Part shown: positions 18,619-26,727 of the stretch, piece after piece
How positions within the stretch are numbered: the stretch's first letter is position 1
Layout of the letters: the number at the start of each line of letters is the position of its first letter
Origin: JAAELZ01 sp965209105
GTDB lineage: Bacteria > Pseudomonadota > Gammaproteobacteria > Arenicellales > Poriferihabitantaceae
Length of the DNA: 64,000 nucleotides
Direction: 5' to 3'
NCBI GenBank assembly: GCA_965209105.1
Contig: CBDBQB010000034.1
Span: forward strand, 62,001 to 126,000
Made by a program: the position numbers and the translations under genes
Notes under the pieces: generated by a model
Told to the model about the DNA's origin: nothing
Database searches by the model: none
What the model saw: the letters and a program-made list of their open reading frames with translations, nothing else

Positions 18619-19098
18619 ATGCCAGTATCAAGCAGTTTTCGCGATACCCAACACAATCACAAGCGTTGTGTTCAAAAAGCGGTTGATAAGGCTGTTGCAC
18701 ATTGCGAAACCAAGCAAATACGATTCACCCCAATTCGTAAACGCGTATTTGAACTGGTCTGGGCGAGCCACGCACCGATCGTTGCGTATCGACTTTTAAA
18801 ACGTCTGCGTGAGGAAAAGGATAACGCCGAAGCACCCACAGTTTATCGGTCTTTAGACTTTTTGCTTGAACATGACCTCATTCATAAAATTGAGTCGCTC
18901 AACGCCTTTGTGGGTTGCGAACATCCCGGCGAAAAACACATCAGCCAATTTTTGATTTGCACGGACTGCCAGCAAGTAGCCGAGCTAGAAAATCGTAAGG
19001 TCGCGCGTACGATAGATGACCAAGCACAGAAGTTTGGCTTTGATATTAGCCATCAAACAATTGAAATCATGGGCCTTTGCCCGCAATGCCAAGTTTAG
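18619..19098 (+). CDS. zur: Zinc uptake regulator
   Basis: This 159-residue Fur-family repressor is recognisable as Zur by TPIRKRVFELVW at the start of the winged helix, APTVYRSLDFLLEHDLIHK as the recognition region, and the metal sites EHPGEKHISQFLICTDCQQVAEL and LCPQCQV. These include both CxxC pairs of the structural zinc. It is autoregulated through the adjacent Zur box and leads the znuC-znuB transcript, with 3 bp to znuC. Confidence 0.93.
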   Translation: MPVSSSFRDTQHNHKRCVQKAVDKAVAHCETKQIRFTPIRKRVFELVWASHAPIVAYRLLKRLREEKDNAEAPTVYRSLDFLLEHDLIHKIESLNAFVGCEHPGEKHISQFLICTDCQQVAELENRKVARTIDDQAQKFGFDISHQTIEIMGLCPQCQV

Positions 19099-19101
19099 CC
19101 T

Positions 19102-19881
19102 ATGATCAGTAAGGCAGATGATATATTGCTAAACCTTAGGGATGTTAGCGTCAGCAAGCATGGCCGAATGATACTCGACCATGTCTCATTGAGTGTTGTG
19201 AAAAATGAAATACTCACGCTGATTGGCCCAAATGGCTCAGGGAAAAGCACCTTGGTTAAAACCGCGCTCGGCTTGCTTAAACCTGACACTGGAACGATCA
19301 CCAAGCGACCTGATTTGAAGGTCGCTTATGTTCCGCAGAAAATGGATATAGAGACGATCCTGCCTATCAAGGTGAAGCGTTTTTTACAACTGCACACCCA
19401 AGCGAGCCTTCGAGCCTGTTTAATTGCACTAGAACACACAGGGGCGGCCGCTTTATTGAATCAGTCTCTACACGCCTTATCAGGAGGAGAATTGCGCCGC
19501 GTCTTGCTTGCACGCGCCATCATTTCAGCACCCGATCTTTTGATCTTAGATGAGCCAACCGCTGGCGTGGATATTGGTGGACAAGCCGCGCTGTATGGCT
19601 TAATCCAATCTCTACGTGACGAGCTGGCTTGTGGCATATTATTGGTTTCACACGATTTACATATCGTCATGGCAGCGACAGATCGTGTGGTTTGCTTGAA
19701 TCACCATCTCTGCTGCTCCGGTACGCCAGAAGTCGTGAGCCAAGCACCCGAATTTGTATCGCTATTTGGTGAAAAACTCGCCAAGGAACTGACGGTTTAC
19801 CACCACCAACACGACCATGAACACGACTTACATGGCGAAGTTCAGGGCCACGATCATCATCGTATAAGGCCCCATGGATGA
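19102..19881 (+). CDS. znuC: Zinc ABC transporter ATP-binding protein with His-rich tail
   Basis: The ATPase of the ZnuABC importer has Walker A GPNGSGKST near residue 40, the ABC signature LSGGELRR near residue 130, Walker B LLILDEPTAGVD, and the H-loop His in LVSHDLHIV. The last 30 residues are rich in histidine (HHQHDHEHD, GHDHHRIRPHG) and could bind zinc near the channel. The 3' end overlaps znuB by 8 bp. Confidence 0.93.
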   Translation: MISKADDILLNLRDVSVSKHGRMILDHVSLSVVKNEILTLIGPNGSGKSTLVKTALGLLKPDTGTITKRPDLKVAYVPQKMDIETILPIKVKRFLQLHTQASLRACLIALEHTGAAALLNQSLHALSGGELRRVLLARAIISAPDLLILDEPTAGVDIGGQAALYGLIQSLRDELACGILLVSHDLHIVMAATDRVVCLNHHLCCSGTPEVVSQAPEFVSLFGEKLAKELTVYHHQHDHEHDLHGEVQGHDHHRIRPHG

Positions 19882-20662
19882 GTTAATCCTGCGCGTATTG
19901 CTGGGGGGCGCCGGCATTGCGCTGGTTTGTGGGCCGCTGGGCTGTTTGGTGGTGTGGCAACGTATGTCGTACTTTGGGGCTGCCTTGTCGCACGCCGCCC
20001 TATTGGGGATCGCCTTGGGATTCCTACTCCATATCGATTTGAAAATTGCGATTCTGGGGGTGAGCCTCATTGTGTCACTTTGCTTACTCTCTTTAAGCCG
20101 CCTGCAACAATATTCTGTTGACACCTTATTGGGCGTACTGGCGCACGTCTCGCTCGCACTCGGAATTATTACCTTGAGCCTGATGCCGAATATACGTATC
20201 GATATGATGAGCTATTTGTTCGGCGATATACTCGCTATCAACTGGCAAGATGTACTATGGATCTATACGGGGGGCATCATCGCATTCGTCTTGCTCATGC
20301 GAATATGGAACTCGATTCTAGCCTTAACCCTACATCGAGAACTCGCCTTGGTCGATGGCATTAATGAGCCACGTACGCGCTTGGTATTTTTGATTATTAT
20401 GAGCATAGTGGTCGCCATATCGATGCAACTGGTTGGCGTATTGTTGGTTGTATCGTTGCTCATTATTCCTGCCGCAACTGCACGTAATTTTGCCGATTCT
20501 CCAGAGCAAATGGCCGTTTTCGCGAGCCTGTTTGGTTTGTTTTCAATGCTCTCTGGTTTGGTGGTCTCCTTCCAAATTGATACCCCGACGGGTCCATCCA
20601 TTGTGCTCGCAGCAGGCCTGTTTTTTGCTCTATCGCTTTTTGTACCCGCCCGTTCAACATAA
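19874..20662 (+). CDS. znuB: Zinc ABC transporter permease
   Basis: This 262-residue membrane protein of the ABC-3 permease family has about eight hydrophobic segments. The start region includes GPLGCLVVWQRMSYFGAALSH, the family's conserved segment, and a later GVLLVVSLLIIPAATA matches the coupling region. It forms the inner-membrane channel for zinc delivered by ZnuA and driven by ZnuC. The 240-bp spacer that follows, before gshA, holds no feature I can support. Confidence 0.93.
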   Translation: MDELILRVLLGGAGIALVCGPLGCLVVWQRMSYFGAALSHAALLGIALGFLLHIDLKIAILGVSLIVSLCLLSLSRLQQYSVDTLLGVLAHVSLALGIITLSLMPNIRIDMMSYLFGDILAINWQDVLWIYTGGIIAFVLLMRIWNSILALTLHRELALVDGINEPRTRLVFLIIMSIVVAISMQLVGVLLVVSLLIIPAATARNFADSPEQMAVFASLFGLFSMLSGLVVSFQIDTPTGPSIVLAAGLFFALSLFVPARST

Positions 20663-20904
20663 GCTTCTCAAGCTACAAATAAGCGCCATGTAAATCTAAT
20701 TCTAAATCACCTTTCACCCATTTGAGACTTACGATTGCGAATTGCTGCGTTATTTATCTAAATAAATACAGCGGATTATTGTCTCGATGTGATGCTCAAA
20801 CACCATCTAACAAGGCATACCCAAATACTGGGAAAGCGAAATTATTTCTAGGTGCTTTTCCTCCAGCGCGTTAAAATTCTTTGCATCTTCTCCAATACAT
20901 TCCG

Positions 20905-22464
20905 ATGAGCACTCTGGACCAAAATCTAAACCTAATTGTTAAACTCGGCATCGAAAGCCTGTTTAAAAAAATCAACCGAGGCATCGAAAAGGAAAGCCTG
21001 CGCGTAGACCCTACCGGCGCATTGGCGATGACCCCCCACCCCGTTGCGCTGGGTTCAGCACTTACCCACCCAAGCATCACCACAGACTACTCTGAGGCGC
21101 AGTTAGAATTTGTTTCTCCTGTTTCGACTGATGTCGACACATTGACGAACTTCCTAACAGACGTTCATCACTATACCTACCAAAATATAGGGGATGAAAA
21201 ACTATGGGTCAATTCAATGCCGTGCATACTGCGAGGTGAAGATTCCATCCCGATTGCACGCTTTGGCAGCTCGAACGTTGGACAGATGAAAGAAGCATAC
21301 CGGCGCGGTTTGGGCCATCGCTACGGACGGTTGATGCAAACCATTAGCGGCATCCATTATAATTTCTCATTGCCCCAAGAGTTTTGGGCATACTATTTAG
21401 AAAAGGATGAAAAAGATGTTTCTAAGGATGATCTTTCAGATCAATATTTAAAGCTCATCCGCAATTTTCATCGACATAGCTGGCTATTGTTTTACCTATT
21501 TGGCGCGTCGCCAGGCGTGTGCAAATCGTTCCTACGCGGACGCAAACACGATCTGCAAGAATACGCAGGAAACAGCTACTTTGCACCCCATGCTACCTCA
21601 CTTCGCATGAGCGGCTTGGGGTACAGCAACGACGCCCAGAGCAGCATCAATATCTCATACAATCAACTCAATGGTTTTACCGACTCTTTAGTTAAAGCAA
21701 TGCGCACGCCCAAAGCAGAGTATGAAAAAATTGGGGTTAAGGTCGATGGGGAATATCGCCAATTAAACGCGAATTTATTGCAAATCGAAAATGAATTTTA
21801 CGCTTCTATCCGTCCAAAGCGCGTTGCAAATAGCGGCGAGCGGGCGAGTTGTGCACTCATTGATCGCGGGGTAGAGTACGTCGAGGTGCGTTGTTTGGAT
21901 CTCAATCCCTATGTGCCCATCGGTATTGATCAAGAAACCATTGTATTCCTCGATATGTTTTTACTTTTCTGCCTGTTCGAAGACAGCCCAGCAATGTCTG
22001 TAGAACAAATGGAAGCGTGCAAGCAGAACAATCAACTTTCGGTCATGCAAGGCCGCAAGCCTGATTTAAAACTACAAAAAGAGGATCAAGAAATACTGCT
22101 CCGAGATTGGGCAAATGAGGTAATGCAAAAAATGCAACCCATCGCGAAAATACTTGATTCTGTTCACTTTTCTAAGCAGCATAGTCAAGTCTTAGACCTA
22201 CACAGGCAAAGTATAGGCAATGCAGACTTAACCCCGTCAGGAAGAATTCTAAACGATATCCAAAAACATTATTCCAGCCATTTTGAATTCGCCCAATCGC
22301 AGGCTGAAAAACACGAACATTTTTTTAAACATCTCGTCCAAAACAGCGTGTCGAAATCACAGTTTGAGCAAGAAGCGAGAGAATCAATCACCAAGCAAAC
22401 ACAAATTGAACAATCCGACACCCTCTCCTTAGACGACTATCTCTCTGCCTATTTTAAGCCGTAG
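20905..22464 (+). CDS. gshA: Glutamate-cysteine ligase
   Basis: GshA makes gamma-glutamylcysteine, the first step of glutathione synthesis. Its 519 residues match the proteobacterial class (E. coli 518). The N-terminal GIEKESLRVDPTG, the ATP/glutamate-binding HYNFSLP and the segment YVEVRCLDLNPYVPIG are characteristic. I use the ATG at 20905 because it gives the MSTLDQNL start; a TTG eight codons upstream only extends the open frame. A TAAAAT hexamer near 20871 may be the -10. There is no clear Shine-Dalgarno. Confidence 0.95.
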   Translation: MSTLDQNLNLIVKLGIESLFKKINRGIEKESLRVDPTGALAMTPHPVALGSALTHPSITTDYSEAQLEFVSPVSTDVDTLTNFLTDVHHYTYQNIGDEKLWVNSMPCILRGEDSIPIARFGSSNVGQMKEAYRRGLGHRYGRLMQTISGIHYNFSLPQEFWAYYLEKDEKDVSKDDLSDQYLKLIRNFHRHSWLLFYLFGASPGVCKSFLRGRKHDLQEYAGNSYFAPHATSLRMSGLGYSNDAQSSINISYNQLNGFTDSLVKAMRTPKAEYEKIGVKVDGEYRQLNANLLQIENEFYASIRPKRVANSGERASCALIDRGVEYVEVRCLDLNPYVPIGIDQETIVFLDMFLLFCLFEDSPAMSVEQMEACKQNNQLSVMQGRKPDLKLQKEDQEILLRDWANEVMQKMQPIAKILDSVHFSKQHSQVLDLHRQSIGNADLTPSGRILNDIQKHYSSHFEFAQSQAEKHEHFFKHLVQNSVSKSQFEQEARESITKQTQIEQSDTLSLDDYLSAYFKP

Positions 22465-22523
22465 TCGAGTAGAATCACCGTCCTTGCATGCCCGCACCTA
22501 GTCGGCATAAATCTTCTCTATCT

Positions 22524-22600
22524 GTCCCCGTAGCTCAGCTGGATAGAGCAGCCGCCTCCTAAGCGGCAGGTCGGACGTTCGAATCGTCTCGGGGACGCCA
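22524..22600 (+). tRNA. tRNA-Arg (anticodon CCT)
   Basis: The acceptor stem GTCCCCG pairs with CGGGGAC. The D-arm begins AGCTCAGCTGG. The anticodon stem GCCGC/GCGGC encloses loop CTCCTAA, giving anticodon CCT for AGG codons. The T-arm contains GTTCGAATC, and CCA is encoded. Its last 19 nt are repeated twice downstream in a tandem 182-bp array. Confidence 0.97.
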
Positions 22601-22964
22601 TTTTCGCTCAAAAAAACTCAGCAATAATCACGCACCTAACTTTCTAAATCACTTAAGGTTCGAAAGTCCGACAATAAACAAGCGCCATTCGATTGATTGG
22701 CCAGGAGCCAATCAACCCGCACGCAGTGCGCCCGTAGGGTGATGGCCAAGGAAGGCCATCATTAATCGTCTCGGGGACGCCATTTTCGCTCAAAAAAACT
22801 CAGCAATAATCACGCACCTAACTTTCTAAACCACTTAAGGTTCGAAAGTCCGACAATAAACAAGCGCCGTTCGATTGATTGGCCAGGAGCCAATCAACCC
22901 GCACGCAGTGCGCCCGTAGGGTGATGGCCAAGGAAGGCCATCATTAATCGTCTCGGGGACGCCA
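22601..22964 (+). repeat. Two tandem 182-bp units ending in the tRNA-Arg 3' end
   Basis: Unit 1 (22601-22782) and unit 2 (22783-22964) differ at only two positions. Each ends with AATCGTCTCGGGGACGCCA, the exact last 19 nt of the tRNA just upstream. Each contains three consecutive hairpins: TTGATTGG/CCAATCAA, CGCAC/GTGCG and GATGGCC/GGCCATC. Each also has a near-complement of the tRNA T-arm (22657-22672 and 22839-22854). No ORF of useful length is present. The arrangement parallels the 178-bp repeats behind E. coli tyrT. The array probably shares the tRNA primary transcript. Confidence 0.93.
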
Positions 22965-23047
22965 TTTTCGTTGCTTTTGGTACTCTTCATACATCAACAA
23001 TAAATTTAAGGCTTTGTTCGTATTCCTGATTTTCTATTCAACTTACT

Positions 23048-23260
23048 CTACAAAAAATCTTTCGCATGATCGAACCGATCATTACTGGACCATAAGCCAT
23101 GAGCTCCAATATGCTGAATGACTGAGGGTACCGTGCACGCATAAACCCCTTCTCTTTTTTCCATTTCATGTCGAATTTCGTGATCCCATGCTACGCTAGT
23201 CAAACGAAGGTTGGACAACGGAATAATAGGTATCAGCAGACCAAGTGCTATTGATATCAC
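23048..23260 (-). CDS. Hypothetical protein or C-terminal gene fragment
   Basis: A 70-codon frame starting with GTG reads like the end of a larger protein: SVAWDHEIRHEMEKR, VPSVIQHIGAHGLWSS, DRFDHAKDFL. The VPSxIQHIG pattern vaguely recalls glycosyltransferases, but I cannot assign it. It begins 17 bp after the stop of the broken permease gene, so no N-terminal part is available. It may be a remnant at the edge of the damaged block. Confidence 0.35.
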   Translation of the reverse strand: MISIALGLLIPIIPLSNLRLTSVAWDHEIRHEMEKREGVYACTVPSVIQHIGAHGLWSSNDRFDHAKDFL

Positions 23261-23276
23261 GTTTCGTTGTCGTTAC

Positions 23277-24032
23277 TTATCGAAGATAGCTGGGACGAAA
23301 TTTTAAATCTACACTGGATTGATTATGTTTATTCAAGCGCTTTTGCACCCAAGCTGCCAAACTAAATATCATGATTGATATACTTAGGAAATACAGCCCA
23401 GCCACACTAAAGTGCAAAAATACGTTGTAATCTTTTTCAAATAGTTCACCTGCTGCTATATCATAAGATCTTTCTGCTCATTGATGACAGGCAAGGTAAA
23501 GTAGACCAAGGCGGTTGCATGAAATAAAAACACCATTTCGTTGGTGTACGCTGGCCAGGCTAAGCGCAGCATATTGGGCCAAGTAACGCTTTTGAACACT
23601 TCCCAAGGGCTCATCCCCATCGCCTGCGCGGCTTCTAATTCGCCTTTGGGCACAGTTTTTAAAGCTCCATGAAATATTTCTGCTGCGTAGGCACTGGTAT
23701 TTAAGATCAAAACCAGCGGCCCAAGAAACAAAGGATGCAACACAAAATCATTCACGCCTAGGGGCTGCCACAGGGGTTTATTGAGCGCCAACATCATTGA
23801 GTAAAACATGAAGAACTGAATAAAAAGGGGTGAGCCTCTAAAGGCGTAGATATATATCCTGGCGAAAGCTGATATGCCTCGATGTCGGCTGGCCTTTCCC
23901 AGTGCAAGCATTACTGCGAGCGGAAAGCCAACCGGAATAGAGGCCAACGCGAAATACAAATTGAATTAACGCGGGTCGCGCTAGGGTTACTATATCCTGC
24001 ACGAATCCATTATTTAAAAGACTGTCTAACAT
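23277..24032 (-). pseudogene. Amino-acid ABC transporter permease (HisM/ArtM-like), frameshifted
   Basis: The pieces join into one HisM-type permease. MLDSLLNNGFVQDIV starts at 24032, two bases after the preceding permease gene. A shift near 23958 moves to the frame holding LRLAWPAYTNEM and FRGSPLFIQFF. A second shift near 23456 moves to ELFEKDYNVFLHFSVAG and the end LKFRPSYLR. EAAQAMGMSPWEVFK is the EAA loop that contacts the ATPase. Both lesions are single-base. As written, the gene could not make a full permease. Confidence 0.85.
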
Positions 24033-24034
24033 AG

Positions 24035-24870
24035 TTATGCTTCAGCGATTGCCATGCCGCGACTGGCGCGCGAGTGCAAATACGCAAAAACACCGCTCAG
24101 ATAACAAGGTCAATAAAATGTAAAACAAGAACAATACTAAATAGTATTTCCACCGCCAATCGGGATGAACCAATCCTACGCGAGAATAGTAATTAGCCGC
24201 CCCTAAACGCTCCGCCCATAGAACAATATCAGCGATTTGGAGCAAGGATAAAAATGAAGTGGCTTTGAGTAGCAACATCCACACGTTCGATAACCCCTGG
24301 CAAAGCATAGACCCACATTTGCCTGAACTTTAAATTTCCAAAATACTTGTCTTGGGCTAAAACCATAGGCCGTTGCTGCTTCAAGCTGACCCCTAGGCAC
24401 AGCCTGACATCGCGCCATGTATCACATTCGCGGCAAACGCCCCGTACACCAAGCCGAGCGATACACAAGGCGAGTGCAAGATAATCCGCGGTACTTAAAA
24501 ACCACTGTGCCGCATCACACGGCGGCCATTGTGTCGCCGCCGCGATAAGGTCGGCATCACAGTACGAGCGCGCAAGAAGTACCCCTACTCTACCGCTTGC
24601 TCAAAGGCCAAGGGGGAAAAAGAGAATAAATAATACGTCTGGAACACCGCGCACAATCGTGGTGTAAAAATCCCCCACCATCTTAAAGGGCCCAAAACTA
24701 GACTGCTTCAATGCCGCGCCAATCAGGCCAAAAATCACCGCAAAAATCGCACCAAAGAACGCTGCAATGAGGGTAAAGCGCACACTGGCATACCATGCCA
24801 AGTGCTTGCCGTTAGTCAGGTAGGCAAGCGTCGAACTGGCATCATTACTAAGCCAATCTGTGAGCCACAT
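24035..24870 (-). pseudogene. Amino-acid ABC transporter permease (HisQ/ArtQ-like), multiply frameshifted
   Basis: The N-terminal quarter is intact (MWLTDWLSND, then TTIVRGVPDVLFILFF). From about 24600 downward the homologous peptide jumps frame at least six times: LALCIA, then LVYGAFAANVIHGAM, then AVPRGQLEAATAYGF (the EAA loop), RQMWVYALPG, NVWMLLLKATSFLSLLQIADIV, and finally GVFAYLHSRASRGMAIAEA ending at 24035. The order ATPase, binding protein, Q-type then M-type permease matches artPIQM. A terminator lies between it and the binding-protein gene. Confidence 0.8.
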
Positions 24871-24898
24871 GGAATAAGTTATTCGGCGTCAGCGGGAA

Positions 24899-24930
24899 TA
24901 AAAAAAGCCCGCTCGATGGCGGGCTTTTCG
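24899..24930 (-). terminator. Hairpin downstream of the binding-protein gene
   Basis: AAAAGCCCGC and GCGGGCTTTT form a 10-bp stem with a short loop, and on the minus strand it is followed by a T-rich run. It sits between the substrate-binding protein gene and the permease genes. In such operons a partial terminator at this point allows an excess of binding protein over permease. Confidence 0.8.
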
Positions 24931-24936
24931 GAAAGT

Positions 24937-25696
24937 CTAGTTAGAATAAAAAGGCCCATTTTTGAAATACTCCTTGATGAGCTCATCTACCGTACCATTG
25001 TTTTTAAGCGCAGTGATTGCAGCGTTAAACTTGGCACCCAAGTCAGTATCTTGCTTACGCAGACCAATGCCCACACCTCCACCAATACGAACACCATCGC
25101 CGACAAAGACTAAAGCGCCATTTGATGCTTCAATCACGCCCTTCAATGGGTCGCCGTCCGCCAGCAATGAAATCCCAAATTGCCCGCCGCCAAATCCGCA
25201 ACGGATTGATCAAATGTTCCAAATGACAGAATTGTGTTATTCGCGCCGTGATGTTCCTCAGCATAGGCAGACTGAATGGTCGCGCCTTGCACGCCAATCT
25301 TCTGTCCACTTATATTGGCCATATCGATTGAAGCACCCGAAGCCGCTGCATAAAGCGAAGGCTCAGAAGGATAGTACTCTTCACTGAAATTTATCGTTTT
25401 CTTTGCGCTCTGTCTGGTAATTGACATACCCGCCATAATCGCGTCGTAGTTTCCGGCGACAAGGTTTGGAATAATCGAATCCCACTCGTTCGCGACAAAC
25501 TCACACGTTAAGCCTGCTTCGGCGCATAGTGCATTACCCAGATCAATTTCATAACCCTGCCAACTTACCGCTGTCATCAACGAAATTATAAGGCGCATAA
25601 CGCCCCTTCGGTACCAATACGCACTGTCTCAGACATCGCAGGCATGGCCAATACTAACATTGCCGCCAACGCGACAGGAACTAATAGTTTTTTCAT
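24937..25696 (-). pseudogene. Polar amino-acid ABC transporter binding protein, frameshifted
   Basis: The start is ATG at 25696 behind a clear GGAGG. MKKLLVPVALAAMLVLAMPA is a signal peptide, with cleavage near MSETVRIG. Extra G residues in two G runs (near 25590-25650) throw the frame out. It recovers at GYEIDLGNALC, EFVANEWDSIIPNL and YDAIMAGMSIT, the usual cationic amino-acid binding core. A missing G near 25175 moves the frame to SLLADGDPLKGV and LKNNGTVDELIKEYF. Family resemblance is to HisJ/ArtJ/octopine-type proteins, so arginine, lysine, ornithine or histidine are likely ligands. Confidence 0.87.
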
Positions 25697-25743
25697 TAGG
25701 TTCTCCTCCGCCTCAAATTATAGTACCAAAACAGGCGATGAGG

Positions 25744-26505
25744 CTAAGCCGCCGCATTGGATAAAAACTGCCGTAATCTTTCAGATTGAGGCGAATTAAA
25801 AAGAGTCGCTGGATCGCCCTGCTCCTCTATTTTACCTTGGTGCAGAAATAGTGCCTTGTTTGACACTTCTCTGGCAAATTTCATTTCGTGAGTGACCACA
25901 ATCATAGTCGCTCCTTCGTCAGCTAACAAGCGCATAACGGCTAATACTTCAGCCACCAACTCTGGGTCTAAAGCCGAGGTCGGTTCGTCAAATAATATTA
26001 CGTCTGGTTGCATTGCCAATGCACGCGCAATCGCAGCACGCTGTTGTTGCCCACCAGACAGAAATGCTGGATAGCTGTCCGCCTTTTCCGCGATGCCCAC
26101 TTTTCTAGATACGCAAGGCCGAGATCATTCGCCTCAGCCTTATCCAAGCCTTTAACCGAATCGGGCCCTCTATCACATTTGTAAAACGGTCATGTGCGAC
26201 CAAAGGTTAAACTGCTGGAACACCATCGCAATGCGCGCACGTAGTGACTGAACTTGTTTTGGGCTCGCCGCTTGACGCTGCCCCCTACGATCATGAACGA
26301 ACTCTATTGCCTCGCCGTGTAATCGTATTTTCACCCTGATCGGGCATATCCAGCAGATTGATACAACGCAAGATGTGGATTTGCCTGAACCTGACGATCC
26401 GATGAGTGAAATAACATCTCCGGCATCGGCTGATAAGGAAACTCCATGCAGTACTTCTAACTCGCCGAAACGCTTGTGTATGTTTTGGATATTTAAGATG
26501 GGCAT
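25744..26505 (-). pseudogene. Amino-acid ABC transporter ATPase (HisP/ArtP-like), frameshifted
   Basis: MPILNIQNIHKRFGELEVLHG leads to Walker A GSSGSGKST near residue 37. Then the frame leaves (ILRCINLLDMPDQGE in another frame) and returns at LHGEAIEFVHDRRGQ. The Q-loop MVFQQFNLWSHMTVLQ is intact, but near 26180 and 26100 two or more further single-base shifts separate VIEGPIR, KGLDKAEANDLGLAYLEK and VGIAEKADSYP. The signature LSGGQQQR, Walker B VILFDEPTSALD and H-loop VTHEMKFA are intact in the last piece. It is the first gene of the operon. Confidence 0.85.
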
Positions 26506-26635
26506 ACCCAGCATCCAGCACCGAATTTATTATATTATTGTCGCGCCAAACCGTAATTGAAGCGTTAAGTAATTACAAGCTGATAAACCAGGGTATTTAG
26601 GCGAGGCTACCTCTAATAAAGCGTGTTCAAAGACA

Positions 26636-26664
26636 ACAAAAAGAGCCCGCCAAGTGGGCTCTTT
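26636..26664 (-). terminator. Rho-independent terminator of acs
   Basis: AAGAGCCC and GGGCTCTT form an 8-bp stem with a 7-nt loop, and the minus strand continues with a T-rich run. It lies just beyond the acs stop. The near-symmetric A/T flanks could also stop transcription from the opposite side. Confidence 0.8.
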
Positions 26665-26727
26665 AAACTGCTTTTAACCGAAACCTGTGATTAGTAGCCC
26701 TTCATAATGTTGGCAAACTCTAAGATC

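Noticed and set aside
24802..25387. Plus-strand ORFs of 103 and 141 codons over the binding-protein gene
   Set aside because: They are antisense to a recognisable, though frameshifted, periplasmic binding protein and contain no domain.
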